Origin: Spyradocola merdavium
GTDB lineage: Bacteria > Bacillota > Clostridia > Christensenellales > UBA1750
Direction of reading: 5' to 3'
Assembly: GCA_018711265.1 (NCBI GenBank)
Contig: DVIM01000021.1
Span: forward strand, 1 to 29,378
Length of the DNA: 29,378 nucleotides
The translations under genes were made by a program, and so were the position numbers. Below are positions 23,075 through 29,378 of this stretch, piece by piece. Each line of letters starts with the position of its first letter. Positions within the stretch are counted from its first letter, which is position 1. The notes beneath the pieces were generated by a model that saw only the letters and a program-made list of their open reading frames with translations, was not told the DNA's origin and searched no databases.

Positions 23075-23467
23075 TTACCAACCCGTGGTGAGCGTGAGCT
23101 CAAAGGCGTCGCCGTCGGCGATCGGCGTCGAGTCCACGCCGGTGTTCACGCTCTGGCCGCCCTTGGTCAGGCACCACCACTCCTGCGCGGACTCGTCGGC
23201 GGTGTATCCGTCCACGGTCGTGATGTACAGGCCGAATTCGCTCTGCGTGCCGTCGATCAGGCCCTCGCTCTGGAGCGCCGGGCCGAGGTACTCCTCGTCC
23301 GTGTCCAGCTCCACCGTGCGCGAGCTGTCCTTGCCCACCAGCTCTACCGTGATGTGCTTTTCACCCGCAACGGTTTCCGGCCGCGTGGCAAGGTATACGC
23401 CCACAAACACCGCGACGACCGCCACCAGCGCGACGAGCGAAAGAATGGTCTTTGTTCTCTTGTTCAT
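23075..23467 (-). CDS. Membrane-anchored DUF4430 (transcobalamin-like) protein
   Basis: A 130-residue protein with a short basic start, one uncleaved hydrophobic helix (about 8-27) without a lipobox cysteine, and an extracellular DUF4430 domain. Domain marks are the KHITVELVGKD strand, EEYLGPALQSEGLI, LYITTVDGYTAD, QEWWCLTKGG and DGDAFELTLTTGW at the C-terminus. DUF4430 is related to the small domain of animal transcobalamin and intrinsic factor. It precedes the ECF S component on one transcript, so a role as an extracytoplasmic ligand-handing partner of that transporter is a fair inference. Start follows AGAGGTGATC. Confidence 0.85.
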   Translation of the reverse strand: MNKRTKTILSLVALVAVVAVFVGVYLATRPETVAGEKHITVELVGKDSSRTVELDTDEEYLGPALQSEGLIDGTQSEFGLYITTVDGYTADESAQEWWCLTKGGQSVNTGVDSTPIADGDAFELTLTTGW

Positions 23468-23500
23468 CGGGAGATCACCTCTTGTTTTTTTCGCTTCCTC

Positions 23501-23529
23501 ATCATAGCGCAGGCACTGCGGTTTGTCAA
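23501..23529 (-). promoter_or_regulatory. Promoter of the DUF4430 / ECF S operon
   Basis: On the minus strand a perfect TTGACA (23524-23529), a 17-nt spacer and TATGAT (23501-23506). The leader is only about 30 nt, too short for a cobalamin riboswitch. Confidence 0.8.
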
Positions 23530-23597
23530 TCCGGGACCGGCAAAAGGGCGGAGAAGTGTAAAAACATTGTTAAATTTTGTCCTGGCGATGCGCGATC

Positions 23598-23627
23598 TTG
23601 AGCGCTGCGGGGTATTTGCGGTATACT
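23598..23627 (+). promoter_or_regulatory. Promoter of the polysaccharide deacetylase gene
   Basis: TTGAGC (23598-23603), an 18-nt spacer and TATACT (23622-23627), about 30 nt before the start. Confidence 0.6.
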
Positions 23628-23656
23628 GTAGAAGAACGGGGAAGGATGGAGAGATT

Positions 23657-24574
23657 ATGCGGAAAATGCTGCTTTGGATATTGCTCTTGGCGATGGTTTT
23701 GGTGCCCTTGGCGGGCTGCGCTGCGCCCCACGTCCGCGCGCAGGGGGACGCCGCCAGCGACGTCATCATCTTGCGGCGCCCGGAGGGGGACAAGGGCGGG
23801 GAAGCGGTCGTGACCCTCAAGCCCGTGCCCACGGCGACGCCCGCGCCCACGGCGACGCCCACGCCCGTGCCCACGCCGACCGCCACGCCTGCGCCCACGC
23901 CGACCCCCACGCCCGAGGCGCCGAAGGTGGAGGAACCCGACCGCAGTGAGGGCCAGAAGTACGTCTACCTGACCTTTGACGACGGCCCCTCCAGGAACAC
24001 GCAGGACATCCTGAAGGTCCTGGACGACAAGGGCGTAAAGGCCACGTTCTTCGTCATCGGGAACAACGCGGCCGACCGCCCGGACGACATCCGCGCCATC
24101 GCGGAGCAGGGGTCGATCGTGGCCGTGCACTCCATGACCCATGAGACGGACGAGATCTACGTCAGCGCGGAGGCCTTCCTGGAGGACATCGCCGCCTGCC
24201 AGGACACCCTGCGCGGCATCCTCGGCTCGGACTACCAGCCAGAGGACCTCATCCGCTTCCCCTACGGCTCGACCAACCGGCGCTGCCGCGACTATCGCGA
24301 TGACGTCCGCGCGGCGGGGTACCGCTACTTCGACTGGAACGCCCTCAACGGCGACGCGGAGAGCGGGGCCTCCAAGAAGTCGGCGGAGGAGCTCTACGAC
24401 CGGTTCGTGGAGACCGTGGACGTGCAGGCCAACCGCGGCCGCGACATCATCGTGCTCATGCACGACACCAACAGCAAAAAGGCGACCGTGGAGATGCTCC
24501 CGGACGCCATCGACTACCTGAAGGACCTGGGCTATACGTTCGCCACGCTGGAGAGCGTACCCATGGAAGAATGA
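23657..24574 (+). CDS. Polysaccharide deacetylase lipoprotein
   Basis: A 305-residue exported NodB-fold deacetylase, likely acting on N-acetyl groups of peptidoglycan or another envelope glycan. A lipoprotein signal ends in LAGC with lipidated Cys21. A Pro/Thr/Ala-rich linker (about 56-89) spans the gap from membrane to substrate. The catalytic domain has TFDDGPS (Asp108/Asp109), VHSMTH (His158 and His162, metal), RFPYG (Arg200) and LMHDT near the end, all intact. ATG 23657 follows GGAGAG. The longer open frame upstream is not supported. Monocistronic, closed by the terminator at 24582-24623. Confidence 0.95.
   Translation: MRKMLLWILLLAMVLVPLAGCAAPHVRAQGDAASDVIILRRPEGDKGGEAVVTLKPVPTATPAPTATPTPVPTPTATPAPTPTPTPEAPKVEEPDRSEGQKYVYLTFDDGPSRNTQDILKVLDDKGVKATFFVIGNNAADRPDDIRAIAEQGSIVAVHSMTHETDEIYVSAEAFLEDIAACQDTLRGILGSDYQPEDLIRFPYGSTNRRCRDYRDDVRAAGYRYFDWNALNGDAESGASKKSAEELYDRFVETVDVQANRGRDIIVLMHDTNSKKATVEMLPDAIDYLKDLGYTFATLESVPMEE
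23822..23923 (+). repeat. Low-complexity Pro-Thr linker repeat in the deacetylase gene
   Basis: Degenerate ACGCCC/GCGCCC units encode a PT/PTA/PTP-rich linker of about 34 residues between the lipid anchor and the catalytic domain. Such DNA is prone to slippage in steps that change linker length. Confidence 0.75.
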
Positions 24575-24581
24575 GAAGGAA

Positions 24582-24623
24582 AGGAGCCGCCCCCGCGAAC
24601 CGCGCAGGGGCGGCTCCTTTTTT
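24582..24623. terminator. Intrinsic terminator of the deacetylase gene
   Basis: Arms AGGAGCCGCCCC (24582-24593) and GGGGCGGCTCCT (24607-24618) followed by T6. The opposite strand has a weaker T/C run and may end the convergent gene. Confidence 0.88.
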
Positions 24624-24647
24624 GCACGAAGCCGAAACCCGGCCGCC

Positions 24648-25283
24648 CTAGCCCTGGGCGGAAACGGGGGAAAAGGGCGAGGGAAAGCGCATGGGCAGGT
24701 AGATCTCCGCGCGCACCGTGCGGCGCTTGAGGGAGAAGTGGCAGATGCCGCCGTATTTGGCCGCGGTGCGGCGGAGGCGCCGGACCATGAGGCGGTTGCC
24801 GCTCTCCCGGTCGCAGGGGTAGGTGCAGGACAGGAGCAGGTAGCCGTTTTCGGTCGAGAGGGTGAAGGTGACCTCCCGCTTGTGGCCCAGGAGGCGCTCG
24901 GTGTGGCGGATGCCGGTGTCCAGCAGCGTCGAGATCAGGCGCGTCAGGTCGCAGTCCTGCAGGTTGGTATCCGGAAGGGGCATGGCGCGGATGTTCAGGA
25001 ACACGTTCCGCTCCCGGGCCTTTTTGGTTTCCGCGGTCAGCACCGCGTCCACGGCCGCATTGCCCGTCCCGGTATAGCGCGAATCCAGCGCCAGGGCGCC
25101 CAGCAGGTCGGAGACATAGGCGGAAATGCGCGCGCTCTCGTTCAGCTGCGCCAGGCCGCTGATGGCGCAAAGGTGATTGCAGAGCTCGTGCCGCATGGCG
25201 CGCAGCTCCGCGACATCGTCGGAAGTCAGGCCGCGGCAGACAAACAGCAGGCGGATCTTATCGAATACGACGCGCAGGCACAT
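24648..25283 (-). CDS. Small GHKL/Spo0B-like protein with degenerate ATP-binding boxes
   Basis: A 211-residue soluble protein resembling the cytoplasmic half of LytS/CitA/Spo0B-type sensor kinases. The helical part has the phospho-acceptor-like motif MRHELCNHLCAISGL with His32. The ATPase-like part keeps its outline but not its key residues: LISTLLDTGIRH (116-127) has Thr at 119 and 123 where the N-box asparagines belong, and GNRL (162-165) stands where GxGL belongs. AAKYGG and the AEIYLP strand close the domain. There is no membrane or sensor domain. This pattern fits a phosphotransferase like Spo0B or a partner of another kinase, not an active kinase. It has its own promoter and lies divergent to the SelA-like operon; no cognate regulator is adjacent. 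Confidence 0.75.
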   Translation of the reverse strand: MCLRVVFDKIRLLFVCRGLTSDDVAELRAMRHELCNHLCAISGLAQLNESARISAYVSDLLGALALDSRYTGTGNAAVDAVLTAETKKARERNVFLNIRAMPLPDTNLQDCDLTRLISTLLDTGIRHTERLLGHKREVTFTLSTENGYLLLSCTYPCDRESGNRLMVRRLRRTAAKYGGICHFSLKRRTVRAEIYLPMRFPSPFSPVSAQG

Positions 25284-25326
25284 GGGAACACCCCCTTTGA
25301 ACTATGGAAAGTTTCTCTGCAATGTA

Positions 25327-25355
25327 AGCATACAACACAAATTCACAATGATCAA
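25327..25355 (-). promoter_or_regulatory. Promoter of the GHKL/Spo0B-like gene
   Basis: On the minus strand TTGATC (25350-25355), a 17-nt spacer and TATGCT (25327-25332). Confidence 0.65.
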
Positions 25356-25477
25356 GCCGAAAGAAGAAAAAACTTAACGAAAATGAAAAAACCGCGGAGA
25401 TTATTTCAACAAAACTTTTGCAGGAAATAAAAAATGCGGAAAAACGTCGAAAAAAGAGAGGAAATTTCCCGGCTTGA

Positions 25478-25506
25478 TTGACAAACACAGCACCGTTTGG
25501 TATGCT
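25478..25506 (+). promoter_or_regulatory. Promoter of the SelA-like / MFS operon
   Basis: A perfect TTGACA (25478-25483), a 17-nt spacer and TATGCT (25501-25506), about 30 nt before the first gene. The A/T-rich stretch 25355-25465 lies directly upstream. Confidence 0.8.
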
Positions 25507-25535
25507 AAATACCGGTGAGAGAGGGAGGTGTGCCC

Positions 25536-26675
25536 ATGGACATCTATCAGCGGCTCAAAGTCAAGACTTATATCAACGCATGGGACGCAGTATCCGCCTA
25601 TGGCTCCTCGCGCATGGAACCGGAAACGCTCGCCGCCATGCGCGACGCCGCATCCAAATACGTCCCCATCCGGGACCTGCAGCAGGCCGTCGGCCGCAAG
25701 ATCGCGCAGATGACCGGCAACGAGGCGGCCTACGTCGTCTCTGGCACGGCGGCGGGCATGCTCCTGGCCAGCGCCGTGTGCATGGTGCGCCACCCGGAGC
25801 CGGAGCTGTTCGCCATGCTGCCCAACGCCCAGGAGCTGCGCAACGAGTTCATCCTCCTTCGGGAGCGCAAGACCAGCGTCGGCTACGCCATCAAGGCCGC
25901 CGGCGGCAAGGTCATCGACGTGGGCTTTGGCAAGCACGTCACCACGGCGGACATCGAGCGGGCCATCACCCCGCGCACCTGCGCCATCGTCTACTGCGAC
26001 ACGCAGGTGCTGTCCATGAAGTGCCCGCCGCTGCGCACGCTCACGCTCCTGGCGCACAAGCACGACCTCTACATGGTCGTCCAGGCGTCCGGCCAGCTCC
26101 CGCCCAAGGAGAACCTCTGGCACTACACCGTGGACAACGGCGCGGACCTGGCCATCTTCGCCGGCGGCAAGGCGATCCGCGGCGCGCAGCAGAGCGGCAT
26201 CCTCGTCGGGCGGCGCGCGCTGGTGGACCTCATGGAGATGGCCATGCCGCCCAGGACCGGCCTTGCCTACACGGCGAGCCAGGGCCGCGAGGAGATCATC
26301 AGCGTCTACACGGCGCTGACGCGCTTTCTGCAGCCCGGGCAGATGGAGGAGCGCCTGCGCCAGATGCGCGTCATGCGCGAGCAGATCGCCGAGGCGCTGG
26401 ACAAGACCATGCACTTTAAGACCGTGACCCTCTACCCCGGCCCCTCGGGCCAGACCTACAGCTGGCTCGGCGTGGAGGTGCTCGGCGGCGTCTCGGCCAA
26501 GGAGCTCTCCGAGGCGCTGCTGGACCTGGACCCCGGCATCGTGGTCGGCAACTGGGAGTGGCACAACGGCATCACCATCAACCCCCTGAACATGGAGCCG
26601 GAGGAGGTTCCGGTCCTCATCGAAGGGGTTCTCGCCTGCTATGACAGGCTCGCGAAGGGAGGGAAGACGGCGTGA
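25536..26675 (+). CDS. SelA-like PLP-dependent enzyme (paralogue 1)
   Basis: A 379-residue fold-type I PLP protein of the SelA/D-glucosaminate-6-phosphate ammonia-lyase-like group. The probable Schiff-base lysine is Lys212 in FAGGKAIRGAQQSG. YVVSGTAAGMLLA (66-78) is the phosphate-binding region. QASGQLPPKENL (183-194) stands where DAAAQLPP is usual, so Gln183 replaces the Asp that holds the PLP ring nitrogen. Start ATG 25536 follows GGGAGGTG. It is first in an operon; its stop overlaps the start of the second paralogue by 4 nt (GTGA), and an MFS transporter follows. An eliminase, lyase or racemase acting on an imported amino acid or amino sugar is inferred. A true SelA role is unlikely because selB or other selenocysteine genes are absent here and the protein is short. 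Confidence 0.85.
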   Translation: MDIYQRLKVKTYINAWDAVSAYGSSRMEPETLAAMRDAASKYVPIRDLQQAVGRKIAQMTGNEAAYVVSGTAAGMLLASAVCMVRHPEPELFAMLPNAQELRNEFILLRERKTSVGYAIKAAGGKVIDVGFGKHVTTADIERAITPRTCAIVYCDTQVLSMKCPPLRTLTLLAHKHDLYMVVQASGQLPPKENLWHYTVDNGADLAIFAGGKAIRGAQQSGILVGRRALVDLMEMAMPPRTGLAYTASQGREEIISVYTALTRFLQPGQMEERLRQMRVMREQIAEALDKTMHFKTVTLYPGPSGQTYSWLGVEVLGGVSAKELSEALLDLDPGIVVGNWEWHNGITINPLNMEPEEVPVLIEGVLACYDRLAKGGKTA

Positions 26676-27796
26676 GCGTCTATGAAGCGCTGAACATCCG
26701 CACCTATATCAACGCCGTGGACCCGCTGGCCTCCTACGGCTGCAACCTGCTGAGCGAGGCGGTCCTGGACGCGATGGAGGAGGCCTCCCATTCCTTTGTG
26801 CGGATGGAGGACCTGCACCGCGCCGTGGGCGAGCGCATCGCGGAGATGACGCACAACGAGGGCGCGGCCGTCGTCGCGGGCACGTCCCCGGGGCTCATGA
26901 TGTGCGCCGCGGCGCTGATGACCGGCGGGGACTACGGCCGCATGATGGGCCTGCCGGACACGTCGGGCCTCAAGCGCGAGATCCTCATCCTCAAGGCCCA
27001 GCAGGAGGCCTTCGGGGGCGAGACGAGCCTGGTGGGCGCCAAGCTCGTGCCCGTGGACGCCGGACCCCGCCAGAAGGAAAAGCTCCGCGCAGCCATCGAC
27101 GACAACGTCTGCGCCATTTTCTATGCCGTCGTGCGCTCGGAGGAGACCCTCACCTTTGAGGAAACGCTCGAGGTCGCAAAGCAGGCGCGCGTTCCCCTGG
27201 TGGTCAACGCCATGTCCCAGATCCCCCCGAAGGAGAGCCTCTGGCGCTTCACCAAGGCCGGCGCGGAGGCGGCGGTCTTTGCCGGCGGCCGCGCGCTGTG
27301 CGGCCCGGCGAGCAGCGGCTTCATCGTGGGTAGGAAGTGGCTGACGGACGCGATCCTCTCCATCGCGCCGCCCAAGCACAGCATCGCCTCCATCGCGAAC
27401 ATCGGCCGCGAGGAGGTCGTGGGCCTGTACACCGCGCTGGAGGAATACCTGGCCGGCGACGACTTCGCCGCTCACATCCAGCGAACGGAGGAGCTGCTGC
27501 GCGACCTTCGCCACCGGATGGAGAAGGAGGGCTATTTCCTCTGCCGCAGGGCCTATCCGGGCCCGGTCGGGCAGAACTACCCCTGCATGGTGCTGGAGAT
27601 CCTGGGCGCCTACTCGGCCGAGGCGCTCGTGGAGATGCTCGCCCAGGGGGACCCCGCCATCCTCGTGCGCCGCACGTTCAACGAGGACTGCGAAAACGGC
27701 ATCTACATCAACCTCTTCCTGCTGAACGACGAGCAGGTGGAGATCGTCCTGCGGCGCGTCGTGGAGTGCGCCGAAAAGCTCACCCTCATGAACTGA
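26672..27796 (+). CDS. SelA-like protein lacking the PLP lysine (paralogue 2)
   Basis: A 374-residue paralogue of the preceding gene, alike from end to end: both begin with [RK]TYINAxD and share the AVGxxIAxMT, IPPKE/LPPKE and ASQGREEI/ANIGREEV segments. The lysine position holds Arg207 (FAGGRALCGPASSG, codon CGC at 27290-27292) and Asn179 stands where the ring-nitrogen Asp is expected. It therefore should not form the internal aldimine and is best read as a pseudoenzyme or regulatory/structural subunit of a hetero-oligomer with paralogue 1. The GTG start overlaps the previous stop (GTGA), with GGGAGGGAAG upstream, which favours equal synthesis of both proteins. The frame is intact, so decay is unlikely. 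Confidence 0.85.
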   Translation: MSVYEALNIRTYINAVDPLASYGCNLLSEAVLDAMEEASHSFVRMEDLHRAVGERIAEMTHNEGAAVVAGTSPGLMMCAAALMTGGDYGRMMGLPDTSGLKREILILKAQQEAFGGETSLVGAKLVPVDAGPRQKEKLRAAIDDNVCAIFYAVVRSEETLTFEETLEVAKQARVPLVVNAMSQIPPKESLWRFTKAGAEAAVFAGGRALCGPASSGFIVGRKWLTDAILSIAPPKHSIASIANIGREEVVGLYTALEEYLAGDDFAAHIQRTEELLRDLRHRMEKEGYFLCRRAYPGPVGQNYPCMVLEILGAYSAEALVEMLAQGDPAILVRRTFNEDCENGIYINLFLLNDEQVEIVLRRVVECAEKLTLMN

Positions 27797-27831
27797 CCCT
27801 ACGCGAAAAAAGCAAGAGAAAAGGACCTTTT

Positions 27832-29073
27832 ATGCAGCCGAATTACAAGCGCACAAAGCTCGCCTGCTATGCCGCCATCATCACGCAGGCCGTTCAGAAC
27901 AACCTGCCGCCCCTGCTGTTCGTCCTCTTTCAGGAACAGTTCGGCATCTCCTATGAGATGCTGGGGCGGCTGATTCTCGCCAATTTCGTGACGCAGATCT
28001 GCGTCGACCTCGTCTCCATCAAGCTCGCGGACCGGATCGGGTACCGCGCCTGCATGATCGCCGGGCAGCTCTGCACGGCCGTGGGCCTCCTGGGCCTGAC
28101 AACGCTGCCCTTCCTCCTGCCGCCGTATGTGGGCCTGACGATCTCCATCATCCTGGCGGCCATCGGCGGCGGCATGACCGAGGTGCTGGTCAGCCCGGTC
28201 GTCGACGCCCTGCCCGGGGACGAAAAGGCCGCGGCCATGAGCATGCTGCACTCCTTCTACTGCTGGGGGCAGGTGGCCACGGTCCTGATCTCGACGCTGC
28301 TGCTCTTCGCCCTGGGCGACGCGGCCTGGCGCGTGCTGCCCCTGCTCTGGATGGCGATGCCCATCGCGAGCATTGTGCTGATCGCCACGGCGCCCTTTGC
28401 GGCGGAATCCGGCGCGGAGTCGGGCGGCATGCGCGTGCGCGACCTGCTCCGCCAGCCCCTGTTCCTCGTGGCGATGGTCATCATGACCTGCGCCGGCGCG
28501 AGCGAACTGACCATGAGCCAGTGGGCCTCGACCTTCGCCGAAAGGGGCCTGCACGTGACCAAGGTGCTCGGGGACCTGCTCGGGCCCTGCCTGTTCGCGG
28601 TGTTCATGGGCCTGGGGCGCATGCTCTACGGCAAGCTCGGCAGCCGCCTGCCGCTGAAGAAGAGCCTGATGGGCTGCGCGATCCTGTGCATCGTCTGCTA
28701 CCTCACGGCGGCGCTCTCGCCGGCGCCGTTCCTCGCGCTGATGGGCTGCGCGGTGTGCGGGTTCTCCGTGTCGCTGATGTGGCCGGGCTCGCTCTCGATG
28801 GCGGCGGCGCGCTTCCCCTTTGGGGGCACGGCGCTGTTCGCCATCCTCGCCGTGATGGGGGACCTGGGGTGCTCCGTCGGGCCGTGGCTCGCGGGCGCGG
28901 TCTCCGACGCGGCGCAGGGCGTTCCCGCGCTGACGGAGTTCGCCGCGCAGAGCGGCCTTACGCTGGAACAGCTGGGGCTCAAGTCCGGCCTGCTGCTGGG
29001 CGTGATCTTCCCCGTGATTCTGCTGATCGGGACGGCGTTCGTCCAGGAACCGCGCTACGCCCGCAAGGATTGA
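27832..29073 (+). CDS. MFS transporter
   Basis: A 413-residue membrane protein with about twelve hydrophobic segments. The loop after the second helix reads KLADRIGYR, a form of the DRxGR signature, and the second half repeats the fold (KLGSRLPLKKSL). The centre has a cytoplasmic loop near residues 185-200. The N-terminal half has SPVVDALPGDEKAAAMSMLHSFYCWGQV, as in the fucose/sugar-type MFS carriers, so a sugar or sugar-amine substrate is plausible. It starts 35 nt after the SelA-like pair with AAAAGGA upstream and is probably the transport step of that operon. Direction of transport is not shown by sequence. Confidence 0.9.
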   Translation: MQPNYKRTKLACYAAIITQAVQNNLPPLLFVLFQEQFGISYEMLGRLILANFVTQICVDLVSIKLADRIGYRACMIAGQLCTAVGLLGLTTLPFLLPPYVGLTISIILAAIGGGMTEVLVSPVVDALPGDEKAAAMSMLHSFYCWGQVATVLISTLLLFALGDAAWRVLPLLWMAMPIASIVLIATAPFAAESGAESGGMRVRDLLRQPLFLVAMVIMTCAGASELTMSQWASTFAERGLHVTKVLGDLLGPCLFAVFMGLGRMLYGKLGSRLPLKKSLMGCAILCIVCYLTAALSPAPFLALMGCAVCGFSVSLMWPGSLSMAAARFPFGGTALFAILAVMGDLGCSVGPWLAGAVSDAAQGVPALTEFAAQSGLTLEQLGLKSGLLLGVIFPVILLIGTAFVQEPRYARKD

Positions 29074-29083
29074 GAACCCGTTG

Positions 29084-29122
29084 CCCTCCGCCCCGGCGAT
29101 TCCGGGGCGGAGGGAATTTTTT
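29084..29122 (+). terminator. Terminator of the SelA-like / MFS operon
   Basis: Perfect arms CCCTCCGCCCCGG (29084-29096) and CCGGGGCGGAGGG (29102-29114) followed by AATTTTTT. Confidence 0.9.
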
Positions 29123-29260
29123 CGCTTGCGGCGCGCCGGATTTCCGAATCGATCGGGAGAGCCGGGCCGTGGCTCGCGGGCGCGGTCTCCGGCGCGGCGC
29201 AGGGCGGCCTTGCGCTGGAGCTGTTGGGCGTGATCTTCCCCGTGATTCGAGAACCCGTTG

Positions 29261-29299
29261 CCCTTCGCCCCGGCGATTCCGGGGCGGAGGGGATTTTTT
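29261..29299 (+). terminator. Second copy of the same terminator
   Basis: Repeat copy with arms CCCTTCGCCCCGG (29261-29273) and CCGGGGCGGAGGG (29279-29291), one G-T wobble, then T6. Confidence 0.75.
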
Positions 29300-29378
29300 C
29301 GCTTGCGCCGCGCCGAATTTTCAAATCGATCGGGAGAGCCGGGCCGAAGCTCGCGGGCGCGGTCTCCGACGCGGCGCA

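Larger units (their letters stand above)
29072..29378 (+). repeat. 177-bp tandem repeat with decayed copies of the MFS gene 3' end
   Basis: Unit 1 (29072-29248) and the start of unit 2 (29249 to the window end) match in GAGAACCCGTTGCCC, the terminator hairpin, CGCTTGCG and AATCGATCGGGAGAGCCGGG. Each unit also holds a shortened copy of the MFS 3' end: 29164-29248 resembles 28879-29023 with internal gaps, including one of 33 bp between GCAGGGC and GCAGAGC, and a third copy begins at 29341. The array may continue beyond the window. No gene is supported in this stretch. Confidence 0.85.

Noticed and set aside
23468..23600. Possible cobalamin riboswitch before the DUF4430/ECF genes
   Set aside because: The promoter leaves a leader of only about 30 nt and no conserved B12-box-like sequence was seen.
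23822..23923. CRISPR-like short repeats
   Set aside because: Degenerate 6-12 bp GC repeats in frame with a Pro/Thr linker of a lipoprotein, with no spacers.
25515..25535. Upstream start for the first SelA-like gene
   Set aside because: It would include the GGGAGGTG ribosome site as coding sequence; the ATG at 25536 has ideal spacing and matches the N-terminus of the second paralogue.
29055..29324. 89-codon minus-strand frame over the repeats
   Set aside because: Its internal repeat merely reflects the 177-bp DNA repeat and terminator copies; no start signals or family match.

Overview
The window is a GC-rich chromosomal segment that looks like a high-GC member of the Clostridia (Bacillota). 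Supporting signs are strong AGGAGG-type ribosome binding sites, textbook sigma-A promoters (TTGACA/TATAAT-like with 16-18 nt spacers), compact intrinsic terminators, and the gene types: DegV, a probable Re-type citrate synthase, an ECF S component with a DUF4430 partner, P1-family peptidase, and L,D-transpeptidase. This taxonomic call is inference; there is no rRNA or other marker. I found no tRNA, rRNA, CRISPR array, phage gene or insertion sequence.

Left part (1-8753): two TIM-barrel sugar isomerase/epimerase-like genes on the minus strand (the first cut by the window edge), then on the plus strand DegV, a class I aminotransferase preceded by a possible 12-codon leader peptide, a DRE-TIM acyltransferase (probable Re-citrate synthase), a small P-loop protein, threonine synthase, and a homocysteine S-methyltransferase-like gene whose N-terminus lies in another frame. 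This is mostly central amino-acid metabolism.

Middle (8750-19000): a minus-strand response regulator/histidine kinase pair; a minus-strand SDR plus AAC(3)-like acetyltransferase operon, divergent from a 7-bladed-propeller lactonase across a region rich in inverted repeats; purA; rhamnulose-1-phosphate aldolase (rhaD), divergent from an RraA-family gene; and a P1 peptidase gene overlapping a FabG-like SDR that may be an EF-P 5-aminopentanone reductase.

Right part (19000-29378): envelope and accessory genes. These are a membrane-anchored calcineurin-like protein with a damaged metal site, a secreted L,D-transpeptidase with a 16-residue repeat, an Eis-like acetyltransferase, a DUF4430 plus ECF S-component pair, a lipoprotein polysaccharide deacetylase, and a small GHKL/Spo0B-like protein with degenerate ATP-binding boxes. 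Last comes an operon of two SelA-like PLP-fold paralogues plus an MFS transporter. The second paralogue has Arg where the PLP lysine should be, which makes this operon the best candidate for an undescribed system. The window ends inside 177-bp tandem repeats that contain decayed copies of the 3' end of the MFS gene and its terminator.
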